Source of the DNA: Leucocoprinus leucothites
Taxonomy: Eukaryota > Basidiomycota > Agaricomycetes > Agaricales > Agaricaceae
Length of the DNA stretch: 64,000 nucleotides
Assembly (NCBI GenBank): GCA_013368445.1
Contig: JAACJO010000004.1
Span: forward strand, 2,356,001-2,420,000
Direction: 5' to 3'
Shown here piece after piece: positions 25,501 to 36,513 of the stretch (within the stretch, counting starts at the first letter, position 1; every line of letters begins with the position of its first letter). The translations under genes and the position numbers were made by a program. Under the pieces are notes generated by a model. That model saw only the letters and a program-made list of their open reading frames with translations. It was not told where the DNA came from and searched no databases.

Positions 25501-28500
25501 ATCCGCCTCGAGGCATTCATCTGTGAAGAATGGGAATGGGGGGTATGAGAATGATAGGAGGACGAATGCTTCTTTGTCCACGTCCAGGAGTAGAGATAAG
25601 GAGAGGGAGAGGAGTGAACGTGCGGATACGCCTAGGGCTACACCTCGTAGTTCGAAGATTGGCGAGACGTTGTCTGCGGTATGGGGAGCTGCAACTGGTG
25701 CTGGTGGTTCACAGCATGCGTCACCGAGGCATAGCACACATCATTCGCCTGCTATGGGTGTCGTTGGTGCTGATCCTCTCCCTCCTGCTTCTGTGGCGCG
25801 GGGAAGTTCAGTCAAGGGACACAGTCCACCGATTCAACCACAAACTCCAGGCCATCACTCCACGCGGTCGCATCTCTCACAACACCAAAAGAGCCCTTAT
25901 GTCGAGACGATATCCGCTACGATCGAGAATCCCAAGGGACATTCACCCTGGGATACAGTGCCCGGTTCTATTTCGCGTTCGTTGTCGAATGTATCTGGAC
26001 ATCACAGTTTAGCGCCATCGGAAAGGGAGAGGGAGAGGGAGAGGATGTCGTCTTTGTGGGATGATACGCCTCGATCAGCTTATGGCGAGCCTCCGCAGAC
26101 ACCTTGGGGCAAGACTCCCGCGCATGCTGCACATCCACTTGGAGATGAAGATGGCACGACTGTCTTGTTGGCTCCTGCTACCCCGCCTGGAGCTAATATT
26201 GGTGGTGGTGGTAATGCAACTGGGGAACTGCCACCTACGCAGACTTTGAGTCGGAGTATTAGTTTGAGTGGGAAGAGCGTACATGGTGATGTTCCTGTTG
26301 ATGTGGACGATGCGCCGCCACCTGGTGCGGAGGTGACGAGTGGATGGGGAGGTATGACGCCTCGCTCTATCCATGCTACTCCTGCTATCGTTACTGGTGA
26401 TCCATTGCAATGGAGCGGTGGGGATATGCAGACGCCTGTTGCTCCTGCTGCGGCTACACCGGCACTTTCGACTACGAGTTCGGGATCGAAGATACCGAGG
26501 AGGTCGAGGAAGAATTCGGTTGCTACCCCTGGTGTGCTTTCGAGTGCCAAGGTGGCTTCGCCTGTCAAGTCTGCGATGAATGCGTTTGGGTTTAGTGATA
26601 GCGGTAACGCTGGAGGAGGAGGAGAGGGTGGTGAGCCACCTGTTGGAGGGAGTTCACCGCATTTGTTGGCTGGAGCGCCTGGTATTGGTGGGCATTCATC
26701 ACCGGGTAGACGAGGCATGAGCCCTTTGAATCCTGCTATGCAGGAACCGGCGCCTGCTGATGCTTGGGGATTCAATGATCAACCGCCTCCAGGTACTCCA
26801 GCTAATAATGCCGTGTTGAGTCGAGAAATCGTTCCTTCCACTCATCATTCCCCTGCACCATCCGCATCTGCACCACCTCCCATCGACACTCAATTCGCAG
26901 CTGAGCCCGAACCTGAACCTGCAGCTGTCGTCAAAACGCCTAAATCGTCGGGAGCGAAGACTCCCAAGAGTGCGAAGACGCCCAAAACTCCAGCGTCGGA
27001 ACTTGTTAAGACGCCTGTTGCAGAGTCTGGTGTTGGTGCTGAAGCGTCGACGCCTACGACACCGACTGGCGGTCCGACGAAGAAGGGAGGGAAGAAGAAG
27101 AAGGGTACGGCTGCTGCCGCTGCTGCTGCTGCTGCCGCCGCTGAGGAGGAGGAGAGGAGGAGGGAGGAGGCTGAGGCTGAGGCTGAGAGAGAGAGGATTA
27201 GATTGGAGCAGGAGGACCAAGCGAGGCTCGCAAGGGAGGCTGAGGAGGAAGCTGAGAGACAGAGAGTTGCTGCTGCTGAAGCTGATGCCGCTGCTGCTCG
27301 AGAGGCTGCTGCTGCTACTGAAGCAGAGAGGTTGGCGAAAGAGGAACAGGAGAGGTTCGAAAAGGAGGAGGAGGAGAGAATAACGAGGGAGCTTGCAGAG
27401 TTGGAGGCTGCAGAGGCTAAGGCGTACGCTGAAAAAGAGGCTGAGAGAGAGGCTGAGAGAGAGGCTGAAGAGGTTAGACTGAAAGCTGAGAAAGAGGCTG
27501 AGGAAGCGGCCGCCAGAGCGAAGGAGGAGAAAGAGAAAGGGGGTAAAGGGAAGAAAGAGAAGGATGCTAAAGCTGCCGCCGCCGCTCTCAATGAACAGCC
27601 TGCGAAGGGCAAGAAAGGGAAGAAGAAGAAGGGTGCTGTATTGAATTTGTGGGAGGATGAAGAGGCGAAGGAGAAGGAAGCGGTTGAACAGGAGATGCGG
27701 GAGGCTGAGGACCGTGCTGCGAAGGAGAGGGAGGCGGAAGGAAAGGCCGAGGAAGCGGCGCGGCAGGCTGCTGAGCTAAAGGCTGCTGAGGAGGAGGCGA
27801 AAGTGAAGGCGGAACAAGAGGCGAGAGACAGAGCTGATGAGGCTAGAAGGGCTGATGAGGCGGCTAGAATAGCTGAGGAAGAGGCTAGAAAGGCTGAGGA
27901 AGAGGCTCATGCAAAGGCTGAGGAGGAGGCCCGAGCAAAGGCTGTAGAAGAGGCGAAGAAGGCCGAGGAGGCGAAGAAAGCTGAAGAGGAGGTCAAAGCG
28001 CAAGCTGAGAAAGAAGCTGAAGACTGGGGGTTCGCGGTTACCAAGGGAAAGAAGGGAAAGAAAGGAAAAGCTAAAAGCTCACCGCTAGACGCTTGGGGTG
28101 TGGATGAGGAGAACGCAAAGGCGGACGAGGACCATCTGGCCCAAGAAAAGGCCGATAAAGAGGCTAGAGAGAAGGAGGAGCAAGAAAAGGCTGAGCGAGA
28201 GAGGAAGGAGAAGGAAGAGCAGGAGAGGAAGGAGAAGCAAGAGCAGGAAAGGAAGGAGAAAGAACACAAGGAGAATGCTGAAAAGGAGAAGGAGAGAGCC
28301 ACTTCAGGTAGCGATGGAGGTGGTAGTAATTCGATTTTCAACTTCGGTGGGGGTTGGGGTGGTTCTTCGGGTGGTACTGGGGGCGGCGGTTGGGGAGGAC
28401 TCAGTTCGTGGGGTGAAAAAGCCAAGTCTAAGGCGCCAAGTATCAAGACTGCTATCGGTAGTGCTTGGGGGACAGGCTCGACCTTTGGCAACCTCGGATT

Positions 28501-29107
28501 TGGTGGCGGAGACTCACAAGTATCGCCGGAAGAACTGAAGCTAGCTGATGTCGCTGGTCAAACCGCATCAAACCCAAATGCCCTCTTCGATGACTGGAAT
28601 ATTCCTCAAACCTCTTTCGATAATTTCGGTGCCAGTCTGCTCGATGCGCCAGCTGGTGAACAGGCCGGTGATACCGGTGCAGCGAAGGACCTACCGTCCG
28701 TCCCACATGTCTCGAGCAAGACCCCATCCCGAGCTCCATCCAAGGCTCCGTCACGAGTAGCCTCCAGAGCCCCGTCACCGCCTCCTGTACCCATTCCCCC
28801 TGTTGAAGCTCCCGCGGAGTTGACTACCGAACCCGCCGCAGAGACTGGAGAAAATGGCCCCGTCGACACTGGTGTTGCTGAAGACCAGGCTACTGGCGAC
28901 GGCGAAGAACCGACAGCTCCAGGAACGCCCGCTGGCGAAGAAGTTCAGGCTGCAAATGCGGAAGACGAGTGGGCGATTCCTGTCAAACAGAAGAAGGGAA
29001 AGAAGAAGGGAGCAGCAGCAGTTAGTGATCCCAGTACGCCAAACCCTGATGGAGTCGAGGAGAAAGCCTCTGGTGCTGGCAAGAAGAAGAAAAAGAAGGG
29101 AAAATAG
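22525..29107 (+). CDS. Hsp70/HSPA12-like protein with long charged C-terminal tail
   Basis: Twelve exons: 22525-22679, 22731-22883, 22937-23318, 23463-23634, 23695-23913, 24004-24103, 24190-24249, 24413-24617, 24680-24827, 24885-25051, 25122-25135, 25195-29107, together 1895 aa with all phases consistent. Residues ~20-600 are an actin-fold ATPase like fungal HSPA12: AIDVGTTFSG (phosphate 1), IADAGGGTLDISSY (phosphate 2), VFLVGGYAASP (adenosine). The last exon continues without a stop into ~1,300 residues: Ser/Pro-rich disorder, an Ala run beside Lys (about 27,100), a Glu/Ala/Lys single-helix or coiled-coil region, and repeated acidic-Trp plus Lys units (NLWEDEE, EDWGFAVTKGKKGKK, DEWAIPVKQKKGKKK). 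The end is KKKKKKGK. Exon 11 is only 14 nt. Two separate genes would need a new promoter inside an open frame, so fusion is favoured. The ATP-dependent role is inferred. Confidence 0.8.
27319..29107 (+). repeat. Duplicated C-terminal module, copy A
   Basis: This part of the Hsp70 fusion has a close homologue in the BTB protein on the opposite strand (48422 to about 49850). Matching blocks include KEEQERFEKEEEERI, GAVLNLWEDEEA, SNSIFNFGGG, AKSKAPSIKTAI and the last ~180 residues (SSKTPSRAPSKAPSRVASRA, EDEWAIPVKQKKGKKKGAAA). Copy A is longer in the Glu/Ala helix. Confidence 0.9.
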
Positions 29108-31801
29108 GCTGGCATAACGATCTCTGATGATTCACGACGATTTCCACGGTTTTTTTGCATCTTGTATTGTTGTTTTCTGAGCTTTGGTCCTCTTTTTTTC
29201 GGGTTTGATACTCCTACTTTTACTCCCCATATCACTTGTACTGCACGCTCTCGACTCAGTAGCCATTTAAGACTATCGCTTGTACTCGTACATAATCACG
29301 GCCCCGTCATCAAGACATTTTTCTATTAGGATGGGCTCTGTCGAAACCTTTGATGAGAATGACAGAATGTGTTAGCTCCCCCAATCCCAATTATACTTAA
29401 GTGTTCAGAACGCTCAACGTTCATCGACGTGTCTATATTTCAGTCTCTAAATGTTTAAGCTAGATCACACTCACCCAATATCTTCCTTACATGTTTGGCA
29501 CTCATAGTAGAATTCAGGTCCTCACCCACTTCTCGCATCAGACCACCCACGCACTGTACGCCAGCCATTAGCGCTTGAGGTCCCCAGGAGGAACCTGACA
29601 GAGATGATTACTGAGATGCTCTCAATTCAGTGCCCTGGTGAGTTAGCCTCGTGCACCAGAAAAATCCACATCTTCATTCGATCTTGTTTTGTCAAGCTAA
29701 TATTTCTCCAGATCTTCAAGTTTAACTAGATTTCTCTGTGGGATAAATTCGCTGCGTCTGACTCGGAGTACTGTAGGTTGTTTGCTTGAAAAACACGGGT
29801 TACTTATATTTGAGAGGCAAGGTTTTGCCAAAGAAAAGCACCGCCACTTCCACATTTTCCGGCTTCTAATTATGAATTGGGTTTTCTCCTTTGATTATCC
29901 CCATCCTCGCTAAAGACCCGGCTGAGATCGAGAACGAGTCACTAGCACAGCTGATCGACAAGTTATCCAGGAGCGCTATCGAGAATCTCGGACTCATGGC
30001 TCAACGCTCACTGCGAGTATCCTATTCTTGTAAAACCTCAAGGCCTCAATTACGATTTCGGGTGCGAGGGCGGTTCGTACTTGGATGTGGTCACAAAGCA
30101 CGTGTAGCTGCGGCGGTAATTTGAAGCGTGGTTGACATGATATGGTACGTCCCTGCTTAATGTCGACTGCAATACAGCTCCGAATCCTTGGCCCCGGGCT
30201 GATACAACGGATGCGGTGGACTGAAAACCGCAAAGAACCGCCTACATTGGCATCTGATTCTAGCAGGACTGTATCTCGCTGATACCAGGGTATCAGGCAA
30301 ACATACGGCTAGCCAAGACTTAGAGAAGTCGCCGAAAGGTTCCAGGACAGTCCAAATGCTCTCCTTCCAAACCCGGTTATTCCACATGGCCCTGGTCCAA
30401 TTATGTACCTCCGAATTCATGCCACCCGGTCGCTCTGCTTTGGTACATTTCGTTCATAAACTGCCATGCTTCGGGCTCGAAAGAAGGCGGCGCCCTTTTC
30501 CTTGGATCCTCTCCGTGTTCTCTCATTTAACTCAAGGGCGTGAAAGTGTCCGTGTTTCAAGTCTTTGGCTCGTCCTATTTACAAACTCCAGACTCCAGCG
30601 ATGGGCGCCAATCGAACCAGCAGGCTTCTGACTTACGTTCTCATCGGGTACTTATGACCCCACTTGGAATACCCTTTTCCGAATCTGCAACAGCGCCTCA
30701 TGCGTAACTTTTTGAGGCGTCTTCTAGTGTTATGGAAGATGTTCAGTAAACTCACATTACTCTCAATATCGAGTGCTAATTGAGAAGTGGCAATATCCGA
30801 TGCACCCGGGCTCGTCGATCATCCATACTTTAAGTTCTGCCGAGTCAGCGCCTCATCCAGGAATGTTTGCCTCCCAGCAGGAAACGACAATGAAGTGCTG
30901 AGAAAACGCCAGTCGATCACGTTTTTCTTCGTTGACTTTCAGAGGAGCTTGTTAGCGATTGGGGTGTGACGGAAAAAGACTGATTTGGCTAAACTCCATG
31001 ACCGCTGCGATTTCTGCTTTACTCTATCGCTAGCATCGAAACTCAACCTTAATCGTATGGCTTTCAAGCCTTATGCTGCACATACGAATCCCCTTTCAAA
31101 AACACCCACATCCGCTGCAGAGAACCTTACAGCAGACACGAGGATCCTGTCGCGGGTACGCGTTTCGTCAGCGTCTATTATGTTCCCATCCTTGCTACGA
31201 GCGGTTGCTTCACCGGGCTTTCCCGAGCCGTTCTTTTCCCAGACGATGATCACACCGATGGAAATTGCGCTACGTTTTGTTGGTTCCCAGCCAATGTATT
31301 AAATCCGCCATGGTCCCGCGTTTCCTCAACAATGAATGGACTAGCTACAGCGCGGCTTCCCGCGACGCTGTCTTTACACGAGGATGGATAATATCCAAAC
31401 TCTCAACTTTCCGGGATATCCTTGCGATTATATATGCTATTCACTGTCATCGTCGGTCTTCTCAACGCTCGCTATCAAATTCGACCCAAGCACCGAGAAG
31501 AGCCTCTCGACCTTTACTCGGACTGGGTGGTTCTCGAATGTCGCTGACTTCTCAGCGCTATGAGCTTCGTGACAAATTGGTTCGAGGCAATCTCCGACCC
31601 AAGGATGCACCGATTTATCGGTTTAGAACTGCTTGCAATGTAACCTGCAGTTATAGAGGAACATCCTAACTCCTAGTGAAAGGATGAGATACTTATCATA
31701 AAAAGTATTCGGCCGGAGTAGCCTAGGGCCAGTTCATCCCCAGGCTCGCTAATGTTATCCCATATTATCGTGTGCATCGCCTAACAGGTTCTTTCGCTGC
31801 C
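29108..31801. other. Intergenic, 2.7 kb without supported gene
   Basis: The first ~200 bp look like a 3' UTR. The remainder has ORFs under 135 codons on both strands with no motif. Some minus-strand pieces (30150-30600) read like fragments of a decayed gene broken by stops, but I could not assign them. Confidence 0.4.
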
Positions 31802-31807
31802 TATAAA
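31802..31807 (+). promoter_or_regulatory. TATA box of membrane-protein copy 2
   Basis: TATAAA 41 bp before the ATG at 31843, with a C/A-rich leader between. This implies a very short 5' UTR. Confidence 0.5.
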
Positions 31808-31842
31808 TCCCACATACATCACACCTGGACTGCGCCCAAGCC

Positions 31843-33603
31843 ATGGCTGAAATTTACCCTCATCGAGCATCTCACGACAGCGGCGAGCCCAACAGTGAGA
31901 GACCACCGAGCTACCAAGAGTCTTCCCATGCTTCTCACGTGAGGCGCTTTGCCGCTTTCCTGACTCTGGAGGGTGCCTTCCTCGCGCTGGAGTGGTATTG
32001 TTACACTCGCCCTCGTGCCCTCCCAGATTTCTACCTCGTCCACTACTTCCAGCTCGCAACACTTAAAAGTGGTTTCATCTCATTATTCAACTTTTGGCAC
32101 ACCGTCGCTGTTGCCTGCGCTACCGAGATATGCTATGAAGCATTCAGCAAGGAATGGGACGCTCGTCGAGTCGAGAAAGAGAGGACGGACAGGGTCTCTA
32201 AGGTCACTGGTGGCGTTTTCGACCGTGCCTGCTACTTCTTCGAACGTCGGGCAACGAAGACATATAGAGCTGGCTTCATCATATTCCTAGGCCTGCTCCT
32301 GATGGGCATGACCGGTCCTTCAGCTGTCACAGTGATTGACGGAGTTGAAACTGAGACGTGGTTGGAGATCGGTCTCATTACCACTCAGAACCTTACCCCT
32401 GATTCTGCAAATCCCAACAATCCCATTTTTCTCATTCGTCTCGCCGAGGCCAACATGGTTGTGAAGCTCGAGCAGGTACTTGACGCGCCTTGGGGATACG
32501 TTCCATCGCCGAACTGGCTTATTCCTCTTCCTGTTGAAAATCTCGATAGGGCCAAGCGAGTCACATATACTTCCGACGTCGCTTCATTCAATTATAGTTG
32601 TCGTTGGCAATCCCCTGACTCTATTGTCGGCAATACGGTGACAGTGGAGAATAACCAATGGTCGGGCAACTTTGTAGCCAACTCGAGCGAGTTTGGGAGT
32701 GCAGGGAATGCTACCAGTGGGTCCAAGGTACTGATGAGAAAACGTCATGAAGCTAACGTCCTACAAGTAACAGATGGCTCAAGCATTCTTCAACTGAGTC
32801 CACGGAGCATGTCTACGGCCGGGATATCAGTTTATCTCTTGCTAGGCGGCAATCAGACTGTCCAGGTCAGACCAAACAGCACGGAGGCCTGGATAGACCT
32901 CAGCAACTTGCCAACAGTCTACAACCCCGACTACTATATCTCCTTCAAGACCGAAAGTCGCGTACGCTCCCCCATTGCCACCCTTTTGATATGTGACCCA
33001 CGCCTTCAATTTGCAACGGGAACTGTCATCCTTAACCCAACTCCCAACATCACTGACCCCGACATCAGAGTTGTGCTCGACAACCCACCACCCCCCGTAG
33101 GCAACGTCGATCAATCTGCCGCACAGACACTATTCACTTCCGTCCTCTCTACTGTGGTTAATGAACCAGACCCAATTACGCCTGACGTGACCTTTGATTT
33201 CATCAACTTCAACTACGCCACGGGAAAGATGATGCTGGACTTGCCACCCCTCGCTGGCTGGACTACTCTCAGCGGCGTTCATCCTTTCAACCTCACCTTT
33301 ATGGACAGCCAACTCGATAGGTTCACGCTCTCTGCATTGAAGGCATTCACCAACGGCTACAAGGGGGATGGCGCGATTCGACAATCTACTGGTAATTTCA
33401 CCACAGATGTCAGTGCACGGTCCACCAGCGATAACGCCTCGCTGGCCACGAGCGTTCAGTTCGCGATTCTACACTCGGTTTTGTTCGTTATTTTAGGGAT
33501 AAGCTTAGCCGAGCTGGCGCATCTCAACATGACCCAGAATCGCACGCCGTTCTCATTGGAGGTTCTCAAAAAGGAGTACAGCGGCAGCGCTATCAAAGAT
33601 TAA
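31843..33603 (+). CDS. Membrane-protein family, copy 2 (intact, single exon)
   Basis: 586 aa in one exon, starting at GCCATGGCT. It is homologous along its length to the gene at 12239-19467: an N-terminal TM near residues 35-55, an SGFISLFNFWHTVAVACATE segment, a third TM (AGFIIFLGLLLMGMTGPSAV), VKLEQVLDAPWGYVPSPNW matching VEQLLGINTGYDTQPN, then a long ectodomain with about ten N-x-S/T sites, and a C-terminal TM (FAILHSVLFVILGISLAEL) with a tail RTPFSLEVLKKE. It lacks the intron shared by the 12.2-kb and 37.5-kb copies, suggesting intron loss or a different subfamily. Function unknown; a cell-surface or endomembrane role is inferred from topology. Its 3' half is the source or sister of the duplicated fragment at 35290. 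Confidence 0.85.
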   Translation: MAEIYPHRASHDSGEPNSERPPSYQESSHASHVRRFAAFLTLEGAFLALEWYCYTRPRALPDFYLVHYFQLATLKSGFISLFNFWHTVAVACATEICYEAFSKEWDARRVEKERTDRVSKVTGGVFDRACYFFERRATKTYRAGFIIFLGLLLMGMTGPSAVTVIDGVETETWLEIGLITTQNLTPDSANPNNPIFLIRLAEANMVVKLEQVLDAPWGYVPSPNWLIPLPVENLDRAKRVTYTSDVASFNYSCRWQSPDSIVGNTVTVENNQWSGNFVANSSEFGSAGNATSGSKVLMRKRHEANVLQVTDGSSILQLSPRSMSTAGISVYLLLGGNQTVQVRPNSTEAWIDLSNLPTVYNPDYYISFKTESRVRSPIATLLICDPRLQFATGTVILNPTPNITDPDIRVVLDNPPPPVGNVDQSAAQTLFTSVLSTVVNEPDPITPDVTFDFINFNYATGKMMLDLPPLAGWTTLSGVHPFNLTFMDSQLDRFTLSALKAFTNGYKGDGAIRQSTGNFTTDVSARSTSDNASLATSVQFAILHSVLFVILGISLAELAHLNMTQNRTPFSLEVLKKEYSGSAIKD

Positions 33604-34817
33604 ACCTGAGGCAAGGGCATGTGTATGGGTTCTGGCTTTGTTATGTACGCATTGGTATTCAGTTCACTTTCATGCATTCCGTATTCTGTTGTTCGCGCCC
33701 AGTATACAGACTTCCTTCCTTGATGCAATAGAAAGCTATACGCGAGATGTACTGTATTTATACTGCCTCACGGGACCGCGCTTTGATTTGAAGCCTTGCG
33801 ATTGTTAAGCCCGCTCGTGCCTGCGGCATATTTCCACCATGAACTGCAAAGCCTTTCCACTGCTGGATATCCAAGTGTTCGAGCTCTTAGTTTAGCCTTC
33901 GGTAAGCAATTTATTTAACTCAATATGTTCAGACCAATCGATCATTCCGACGACATGCAGTCTGTGTACTCTAACCATCCAAAATAGCTCAAGTTACCCT
34001 TCACCGATCACACGTACTTGCTTCACCACGCGCTGCAGCAGCTGAAGCAGCCATTCCCGAGTTTCCAATATATACCGGGAGGTAAGACGTCGGGGGCGGA
34101 TAACAAGGTCCACAAGACTCTGATGATACTGGCTCTGGATCACCCGTAGCGCTGCTCGCCGTCATGATTATCATCGACACAGCAGTGACAATTGTATAGA
34201 GAATTTTCATCTGTGAAAGACAAACCAAAAAATCCTGCATCGGATTATGAATTAGTTGGGGCATACGGTGAATGAAGGAGAGGTACGGACCGGGTCAATA
34301 AGCGTTGAACTTCTGAAAGGCTGAAAAAGTCAATACAGGATGATGTACAGGGCGATACCCCATGATTTACCGAAGAAAGTGCGGCTTGAGTGTGGTTTGC
34401 TGAGAGGCAGCAAGTTCGAAGGCTTGATATACTCGGTTAGTTGGGCACACAATTGGGGTACGCTCCTGTTGCCGCCGACGCCACATTAAGATCATTTCAT
34501 TAAAGCAGCTCTCATATATCAGAAACATATTTCCTGGCGCTGCGAAGCCGGTACTCATTATTGGCATTTCTCTCACAAGGCCATACGTCTTGAATGTATC
34601 AAGCACTCTTAAGGATCATAAACACCACAACGAGGAACGGTTCATTTCATTTTGAGAGAAAAGAAGCACCAGGAGGATACTAGAAGATGCCAGTTGACTA
34701 CGATCGTACGGTCATAGTGCATCGATTGTCAAGGGACTAGCACCTGATAACAATAAAATTGGGGGGGGAGAGCGCTGGGCACTGTCCGATACTTCTTTCA
34801 GCGCTTGATTGTGCATG
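32982..34817 (+). repeat. 1.8-kb tandem duplication, left copy
   Basis: Begins at CCTTTTGATATGTGACCC and runs past TAACAATAAAAT. It is colinear with 35290-37110 at high identity, including coding, intergenic and secreted-peptide parts. The left copy holds the intact membrane-protein 3' half and a frameshifted peptide gene. Confidence 0.85.
34023..34210 (-). pseudogene. Cys-rich secreted peptide gene, frameshifted copy
   Basis: On the minus strand the frame starts MKILYTIVTAVSMIIM, a signal peptide, and reads through ESCGPCYPPP like the copy at 36325-36513. One base is then missing relative to that copy (TCTTGCCCTCCT versus TCTTACCTCCC). The C-terminal Cys pattern is lost and the frame runs on into unrelated sequence (to 34001). 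Beyond the deletion the old frame is still visible down to its TGA. Confidence 0.75.
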
Positions 34818-34926
34818 GGATCCTATGCATCTATTCGAGCTGGAGCTTTCCTGAGCAAATATACCATCTTCCCATTACCCACAGACCGACGGTTAGACAG
34901 AGGCTTGATTAGTAGGGCGGTACTTC
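34211..34926. other. Duplicated intergenic DNA
   Basis: Non-coding DNA, most of it inside the left duplication copy (to about 34817), with a G8-9 run near 34760. No gene seen. Confidence 0.5.
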
Positions 34927-35235
34927 CGGATGTTTGTCAACTTTCACATGGGCAATTGGGCTGAATGGTTACCTGTTGTTTAATTCTCCTACAATAACAA
35001 GATTTCCTCCGCCACCGGCAGGTCCCCGTTCTTCACAACCAAAGGTCTTGGAGTGAATTCGGGCCTTGGTTCAACTCGTGGTAGATCCAGGGCAGAATCA
35101 GCAGATAAGTCTGTGGAAAGGATGAAGAAGGCTTAAGAGGGCACGGCGGTGGCATCACGACAGGTAGTGGATGACATGAAGCGGTTCTACAGTGAGAAGA
35201 AGGCGGATGAGTTCGTAGTGGGTAACAAGGTGTGA
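34927..35235 (+). mobile_element. Relic of a Ty3/gypsy integrase C-terminal region
   Basis: A single frame reads RMFVNFHMGNWAEWLPVV, stop, FSYNNKISSATGRSPFF, ... RGRSRAESADKSVERMKKA, stop, ... VDDMKRFYSEKKADEF VVGNKV, stop. This matches the integrase end of fungal gypsy polyproteins (NWAEWLPLAEFSYNN and VGDKVWL in intact relatives). It is a 103-codon fragment with two internal stops. It belongs to a different gypsy lineage from the element at 53.8-62.5 kb. It fills the gap between the two duplication copies. Confidence 0.75.
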
Positions 35236-35289
35236 CACGTCACTCGTGTCACAGATCAAGTTGTGTGCGCCAGTACACTTACTCTGGCT

Positions 35290-35890
35290 CCTTTTGATAT
35301 GTGACCCACGCCTTCAATTTGCAACGGGGACCGTCGTCCTTGACCCAACTTCGAACATCACTGACCCCGATATCAGAGTTGTGTTCGACAGCCCATCCCC
35401 TAGGGCCATAGGCAACATTGACCGATCTGCCGCACAGACACTATTCACTTCTGCCCTTTCTATTGCGGTCAATGAACCAGATCCAATTACGCCTAACGTG
35501 ACCTTTGATTTCATCAACTTCAACTACGCCACAGGAGAGATGATACTGGACTTGCCGCTCCTCGCCAGCTGGACCACTCTCAGCGGCGTTCATCCTTTCA
35601 ACCTCACCTTTATGGATAGCCAACTCGATAGGTTCACGTTCTCTGCATTGAAGACATTCACCAACGGCTACAAGGGGGATGGCACGATTCGACAATCCAC
35701 TGGCAATTTCACCACAGATGTCAGTGCACGGTCCACCAGCGTCAATGCCTCGCTGGCCACGAGCGTTCAGTTCACGATTCTACACTCAATTTTGTTTGCC
35801 CTTTTAGGGATAAGCCTGGCCGAGTTAGCGCATCTCGACGTGACTCGGGATCGCACACCGTTTTCGTTGGAGGTTCTCAAAAAGGAGTAG
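35290..35890 (+). pseudogene. Membrane-protein family, truncated copy 3
   Basis: The 3' 200 codons of copy 2 are repeated here with conservative changes and no stop until TAG (35888-35890): LLICDPRLQFATGTVVLDPT through SLEVLKKE. The first two-thirds, including the N-terminal TMs, are absent; the join to unrelated DNA is at about 35290. The open frame extends slightly upstream (an ATG at 35246), but no signal or TM start is present, so a functional product is unlikely. Low divergence and frame retention point to a recent origin. Confidence 0.82.
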
Positions 35891-36324
35891 GCCTGAGGTT
35901 AGGACCCATAGATGAATAATTAATTATTAGCCTTGCTGGTTCTGGCTTCCTTATGTATGCATTTGTGTTCAATTCGCTTTGAGCGTTCTATTTTCTGCCT
36001 TTTGTGCCCATTATATAAGCTCTCTTCCCTGACGCAATGGAATGTGATACACGAGATGTATACTGCCCAACAAGACCATGCTCTTGATTTATGAAACCTT
36101 GCGACTGTTAAGTTTGCTTGCGCTGGCTCCATGTTTCCACCATGAACCGCAAAACCCCTTCGCTGCTGGGTTTCCAAGTCTTTAACTCTCATGTTCGCTT
36201 TCGATAAGCAACTTGTTTAAGTCAACGTGTTCAGACCAATCGATCATTCTGACGACTTGCAGCCTACATATTCTAACTATTCCAAATAGCCCGAATCACC
36301 CTTTGCTAATTGCACCTACTTCCT

Positions 36325-36513
36325 TCACCACGCACTGCAGCAGCTGAAACAGCCGTTTCCGAGTCTCGAATATGTACCAGGAGGGCAAGACACCGGGGGC
36401 GGATAACAAGGTCCACAAGACTCTGATGATACTGGCACTGGTTCAGCCATAGCACTGCTCGCCACCATGATTATCATCGATGCAGCAGTGACAATTGTAT
36501 AAAGAAATTTCAT
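36325..36513 (-). CDS. Cys-rich small secreted peptide (62 aa)
   Basis: The minus-strand ATG at 36513 opens MKFLYTIVTAASMIIM, a strong signal peptide ending near AMA. About 40 mature residues follow with seven Cys (SESCGPC, VSC, NGC, SCC) and a final SAW. No family is recognised. Small Cys-rich secreted peptides in fungi are often effectors, antimicrobial peptides or surface proteins, but there is no evidence for any of these here. A 6-codon longer start exists (MICLSQ) and would bury the signal peptide. The duplicated, frameshifted copy at 34023-34210 supports it as a real unit. Confidence 0.6.
   Translation of the reverse strand: MKFLYTIVTAASMIIMVASSAMAEPVPVSSESCGPCYPPPVSCPPGTYSRLGNGCFSCCSAW

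Noticed and set aside
26890..27612. 240-codon Ala/Ser-rich minus-strand ORF
   Set aside because: Antisense of the Glu/Ala/Lys tail; such GAG/GCT-rich sequence is open in several frames.
25184..29107. A separate 1307-codon gene starting near 25184
   Set aside because: No ATG at that point, the first codons lie in an intron, and the preceding Hsp70 exons splice in phase into this exon.
30150..30600. Decayed gene on the minus strand
   Set aside because: Readable fragments are broken by many stops and match nothing I can name; too weak to call.
32725..32770. Possible intron in membrane-protein copy 2
   Set aside because: GT and AG sites exist near 32729-32768, but either splice option breaks the frame; the unspliced frame is open and aligns to the family.
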